From Lachnospiraceae bacterium (GTDB lineage Bacteria; Bacillota; Clostridia; Lachnospirales; Lachnospiraceae): a stretch of 33,784 nt of DNA. Positions within the stretch are counted from its first letter, which is position 1. The number at the start of each line of letters is the position of its first letter. Under the pieces are notes generated by a model that was not told the DNA's origin, did no database searches, and was given only the letters and a program-made list of their open reading frames with translations. Shown one piece after another: positions 31,044 to 33,784 of the stretch. The stretch is from NCBI GenBank assembly GCA_015258095.1, contig JABZIV010000023.1, positions 1-33,784 of the forward strand. The letters are read 5' to 3'. A program made the position numbers and the translations under genes.

Positions 31044-32270
31044 ATGGGGATTTATGAAGACTTACAGGAAAGAGGCCTGATTGCCCAGGTTACGGACGAG
31101 GAACAAGTGCGTGATTTGGTGAATCACGGAAAGGCAGTTTTTTATATCGGCTTTGACCCTACTGCGGATTCTCTTCATGTTGGACACTTTATGGCGCTGT
31201 GTCTGATGAAAAGGTTGCAGATGTCGGGAAACCGACCGATTGCACTCATGGGTGGCGGAACCGGTATGATTGGAGACCCTTCCGGGAGAACAGACCTTCG
31301 GAAGGTGCTTTCCGTTTCGGATATTGACCACAATATTGCCTGCTTTAAGAAGCAGATGAGCCGTTTTATTGACTTTTCTGAAGGAAAAGCCATCATGGTG
31401 AACAATGGAGACTGGCTCCGAAACCTAAATCTGATGGACTTCTTACGGGATGTCGGCCCCTATTTTTCCGTAAATGAGATGCTCCGTGCCCGCTGCTACG
31501 TCAATCGTCTGGCAAACGGGCTTTCGTTCCTGGAATTTTCTTATATGCTGATGCAGGGCTACGATTTTTACCGTCTGTATCAGGACTACGGGTGTAATCT
31601 GGAATTTGGCGGAGACGATCAGTGGAGCAATATGCTTGCCGGAACCGAGTTGATTCGGAAGAAGCTCGGAAAAGATGCGCAGGTGATGACGATTACCCTT
31701 CTGACCAATAAGGATGGCAAGAAGATGGGGAAGACTGCGGGCGGAGCCGTGTGGCTGGATCCGGAGAAGACTTCTCCCTATGAATTTTACCAGTACTGGA
31801 GAAATGTAGACGATCAGGAAGTCGGGAAATGCTTGCGCCTCCTTACTTTTATCCCTATGGAAGAGATTCGGAAAATGGACAGCTGGGAAGGCGCAGAGCT
31901 GAATAAAGCCAAAGAAATTCTGGCTTTCCATCTGACGGAGCTTGTCCACGGGACGGAAGAAGCGAAGAAGGCGGAAGAAGCGGCGAAAGCGCTTTTTGCG
32001 GGAGGAGGCGCTTCGGCAAATGTACCTTCTTTTTCCCTTTCCAAGGCGGAATGCAAGGACGGCATCGATGTCTTAACCCTTCTTGTTCTTTCCGGACTTG
32101 CCCCCTCGAAGGGCGAGGCAAGAAGGAATGTGCAGCAGGGCGGTGTCAGCTTTGCCGGAGAAAAGGTGACGGATATTAGTCGGATTTTCTCCCCGGAAGA
32201 GCTTTCTAACGAACCTTTATTGCAAAGAGGAAAGAAGAATTTCGTGAAGATTAAAATGAATGAACTATAA
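31044..32270 (+). CDS. tyrS: Tyrosyl-tRNA synthetase
   Basis: TyrRS charges tRNA-Tyr. The 408-residue protein has the class I HIGH-type motif in SLHVGHF, GDPSGRT, the tyrosine-binding FLEFSYMLMQGYDFYRLY, GGDDQWSN, and a KMSKS-type loop written KKMGKTAGG near residue 228. The C-terminal S4-like RNA-binding part includes APSKGEARRNVQQGGVSFAG. An ATG at 31038 is in frame but would leave no gap after GGGGG at 31033-31037, so ATG 31044 is chosen. It follows the DAHP synthase gene closely. No T-box lies in front of it. The hairpin at 32356-32385 probably ends the transcript. Confidence 0.96.
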   Translation: MGIYEDLQERGLIAQVTDEEQVRDLVNHGKAVFYIGFDPTADSLHVGHFMALCLMKRLQMSGNRPIALMGGGTGMIGDPSGRTDLRKVLSVSDIDHNIACFKKQMSRFIDFSEGKAIMVNNGDWLRNLNLMDFLRDVGPYFSVNEMLRARCYVNRLANGLSFLEFSYMLMQGYDFYRLYQDYGCNLEFGGDDQWSNMLAGTELIRKKLGKDAQVMTITLLTNKDGKKMGKTAGGAVWLDPEKTSPYEFYQYWRNVDDQEVGKCLRLLTFIPMEEIRKMDSWEGAELNKAKEILAFHLTELVHGTEEAKKAEEAAKALFAGGGASANVPSFSLSKAECKDGIDVLTLLVLSGLAPSKGEARRNVQQGGVSFAGEKVTDISRIFSPEELSNEPLLQRGKKNFVKIKMNEL

Positions 32271-32323
32271 AACGGCGGGTTCTTACAGATTTTTTACAAT
32301 TCGCTTTGGAGCACGCAGTTTTC

Positions 32324-32352
32324 TTGCAATTAAAATACAGACCCGATATAAT
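32324..32352 (+). promoter_or_regulatory. Strong promoter overlapping the terminator after tyrS
   Basis: TTGCAA at 32324-32329 and TATAAT at 32347-32352 are exactly 17 bases apart. The start point would fall near 32359, inside the left arm of the following hairpin. It could drive the exported-protein gene at 32471. Confidence 0.65.
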
Positions 32353-32355
32353 TTT

Positions 32356-32385
32356 TGGAGCTAAAGAGATTTAGCTCCATTTTTT
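32356..32385 (+). terminator. Rho-independent terminator after tyrS
   Basis: A perfect 10-bp stem, TGGAGCTAAA with TTTAGCTCCA, closes a 4-base GAGA loop and is followed by TTTTTT. It is 85 bases after the tyrS stop. Confidence 0.88.
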
Positions 32386-32470
32386 GTGAGAGAGAAAAAA
32401 CGTGTGAGAAAGCAATCCTTTCCTTCTTGGAGGGAGGGTGTCGCGCTCGCAAGACGATAAAGGGAGTGTT

Positions 32471-33022
32471 ATGTTTCGAAAGTTTTTGATATCCTTACTG
32501 TTTCTATGTGCTTTTTGCAGCATGGTTTCTTTCGCGGCAGGAAAGAAGATGATACAGGTCGATAGTGCTTACGTCGAAGGCAAGGTAAACGATCCGGTGA
32601 CAAAGTCTGCAAGGGTTGCCTATATCGTAACAGAGAACCCGACGGTATCCTTTGATTTACCGGAAGGGAAGAAGGCGGAAGTATTCAGTTATTGCAACAG
32701 CTATTTAGAAAGTGAGGATAGAGGGATTCGCAATCGTTTATTAAGAAAGACGGTCGGCTCCGGTGAGAAGTTCACCCTCCTTCCGGACGAAGAGTACAGC
32801 GCGTCCAAAGAAGACGGAAGCCTGTATGACGCGACAAATCACTGTTATGTATTGCGGGTCTATGAGGAAGGCTCCGACCAGTTTGAAGAGTACTATTTCG
32901 GAATTGTAGAAGAGAATATATTTAAGGACTTTCAAGCAAAGGCAAAGGAAAGAGAAGCCCTTTTAAAGCAGAAGATGGAAGCTGCTCAGGCAGTGACAGC
33001 AGGAAGAAGAACAGGGCAATAG
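32471..33022 (+). CDS. Exported protein of unknown function
   Basis: I do not recognise this 183-residue protein. It begins with a typical signal peptide (MFRKFLISLLFLCAFCSMVSFAAG), so it should be secreted or released at the cell surface. The mature part is polar with beta-like segments (VAYIVTENPTVSFDLPEG, HCYVLRVYEEGSDQFEEYYFG) and ends in a Lys/Glu-rich helix and a basic tail. Two Cys remain in the mature part. A GTG start at 32438 is in frame, but AAAGGGAG before ATG 32471 and the signal peptide decide the start. A terminator follows at 33053-33085, so it is a single-gene unit from the 32324 promoter. Confidence 0.7.
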   Translation: MFRKFLISLLFLCAFCSMVSFAAGKKMIQVDSAYVEGKVNDPVTKSARVAYIVTENPTVSFDLPEGKKAEVFSYCNSYLESEDRGIRNRLLRKTVGSGEKFTLLPDEEYSASKEDGSLYDATNHCYVLRVYEEGSDQFEEYYFGIVEENIFKDFQAKAKEREALLKQKMEAAQAVTAGRRTGQ

Positions 33023-33052
33023 ATTTTATGTTTGAAAGAAACGGATAGGTAC

Positions 33053-33085
33053 AGACCGGTTGCGAATTGCTTCCGGTCTTTTTTT
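33053..33085 (+). terminator. Rho-independent terminator after the exported-protein gene
   Basis: AGACCGG (33053-33059) pairs with CCGGTCT (33073-33079), with a run of T residues directly after the stem. Confidence 0.88.
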
Positions 33086-33147
33086 GTGCTGTTTTCGTGT
33101 GAAGGAGTCTTGTGCGGAAACCTTGCAATCTTCCCTTCTTTTTTCTT

Positions 33148-33231
33148 TTTTTTGGATTTACACCACAATCTCTATCATTTGTCCATCTCTTTTTTGGATT
33201 TACACCACAATCCCTATCATTTGTCCATATC
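33148..33231 (+). repeat. 42-bp tandem repeat, two copies
   Basis: Copies at 33148-33189 and 33190-33231 share TTTTTTGGATTTACACCAC and TATCATTTGTCCAT cores and differ at only two positions. They lie between a terminator and the promoter region of the last gene. Reading frames over them on either strand are repeats in translation and not convincing genes. Confidence 0.9.
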
Positions 33232-33248
33232 ATTTTTGTAAAAGGCTG

Positions 33249-33254
33249 TATAAT
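33249..33254 (+). promoter_or_regulatory. -10 box before the last gene
   Basis: TATAAT at 33249-33254 lies 40 bases before the ATG at 33295. The nearest -35-like sequence, TTGTCC at 33221-33226, is in the second 42-bp repeat but 22 bases away, so the -35 is unclear. Confidence 0.4.
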
Positions 33255-33294
33255 ATACAGAATTGCATTTCAGTATTGGAATAGGAGGGATTCG

Positions 33295-33784
33295 ATGGAG
33301 AAGAACCAGTGGATGAAGAAAGAAAATATTCTGGAAAATAAGATGGAAGGACAGATTGCAAAAAAGGCAGCAGGAAACTGTCGCTTGCAGAGGGAAAGAA
33401 GTGTTCTTGCCCTTTGTCTCGCTCTGACGGAAGGGTTACTCTTACCCTTTACCGCATTTTCGGCAGAAAATATGCCACGCTATCATGAAAACTATTATGC
33501 CCTTTTAAGTCCCGTTGGAGAATGGAGAGAAGGCTCGATTGTACGGCAGTATGAGGCGAGAGGGAGCAAGAGCGTTACGGACTACGGGACATATACGAAA
33601 ATCAAGAATTTAAGTAACGGTGTGGATGCGGAAACGAGCGGCGACCGTCACGTCTTTCATTTTTCAAACGGTGCGCCGGAAAGCTTATTTATTGAAGGGG
33701 AAACGAAAGAACCCTTTGGCATTCTTCCGTTGAATATTGCCATTTCGTATGAACTGAACGGTGTAGAGGTCGATCCCTCCGTAC
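33295..33784 (+). CDS. N-terminal part of a large exported or surface protein, cut by the window end
   Basis: An open frame runs from ATG 33295, after ATAGGAGGG, to the last base. About 163 residues are visible. A polar N-terminus of about 35 residues is followed by a hydrophobic stretch (VLALCLALTEGLLLPFTAFSA) near 38-58 that fits a long signal peptide or an anchor, with cleavage possible before ENMPRYH. The visible mature part (YYALLSPVGEWREGSIVRQYEARG, TYTKIKNLSNGVDAET, PFGILPLNIAISYELNGVEVDP) looks beta-rich and extracellular. I cannot assign a family. It follows the unrelated exported-protein gene, a terminator and a tandem repeat, and has its own -10 box. Confidence 0.75.
   Translation, partial: MEKNQWMKKENILENKMEGQIAKKAAGNCRLQRERSVLALCLALTEGLLLPFTAFSAENMPRYHENYYALLSPVGEWREGSIVRQYEARGSKSVTDYGTYTKIKNLSNGVDAETSGDRHVFHFSNGAPESLFIEGETKEPFGILPLNIAISYELNGVEVDPSV

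Noticed and set aside
32922..33241. Small open frames on both strands over the 42-bp repeats
   Set aside because: They are repetitive translations of the tandem repeat and terminator, with no ribosome site.

Overview
The window looks like a chromosomal stretch from a low-to-mid GC Gram-positive anaerobe of the class Clostridia, most likely family Lachnospiraceae. The reasons are AGGAGG-type ribosome sites, frequent GTG and TTG starts, a clostridial gene set (HemZ, YhaM, MutS2, a DUF5711-like protein, a class I DAHP synthase beside tyrS, a T-box leader) and L-lactate dehydrogenase. The genus is not certain. Nearly all of the window is ordinary core genome. I see no phage, insertion sequence, CRISPR array, rRNA or tRNA.

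Left part (1-5047, + strand): the tail of an unidentified gene that reads through only if a -1 frameshift occurs, then queA, an rluF-like pseudouridine synthase, ligA and lgt. This run ends at a bidirectional terminator facing a chemoreceptor gene on the - strand. From 7293 to 9937 come a UPF0340 (YwlG-like) gene, a 143-bp imperfect palindrome between two convergent genes, a four-helix membrane protein and trmB. Two simple-sequence tracts sit directly upstream of the starts of the YwlG-like gene and the membrane-protein gene.

Middle part (10106-24550, + strand, tightly packed): a lipoprotein with four peptidoglycan-binding repeats and an NlpC/P60 hydrolase domain, a nucleotidyltransferase, a DUF5711-like membrane protein, a ROK sugar kinase, mutS2, a two-component system, a PDZ protein that looks like an HtrA protease without its catalytic residues, yhaM, hemZ and ldh. 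The two-component pair and the HtrA-like gene are nearly contiguous, which suggests a cell-envelope sensing module.

Right part (24551-33784): a clear promoter and a tRNA-Trp-type T-box leader control a trpB with no trpA next to it. A secreted tandem phosphatase with two CX5R active sites is divergent from a lipoprotein that carries a cystatin-like QxVxG motif. Class I DAHP synthase and tyrS follow, then two genes for exported proteins of unknown function, the last cut by the window edge. A strong promoter overlaps a terminator hairpin at 32324-32385, and a 42-bp tandem repeat lies before the last gene.

The strongest leads for something undescribed are the exported tandem phosphatase with its fused small domains and divergent lipoprotein, the HtrA-like pseudoprotease beside the two-component system, and the dyad-rich palindromic element.
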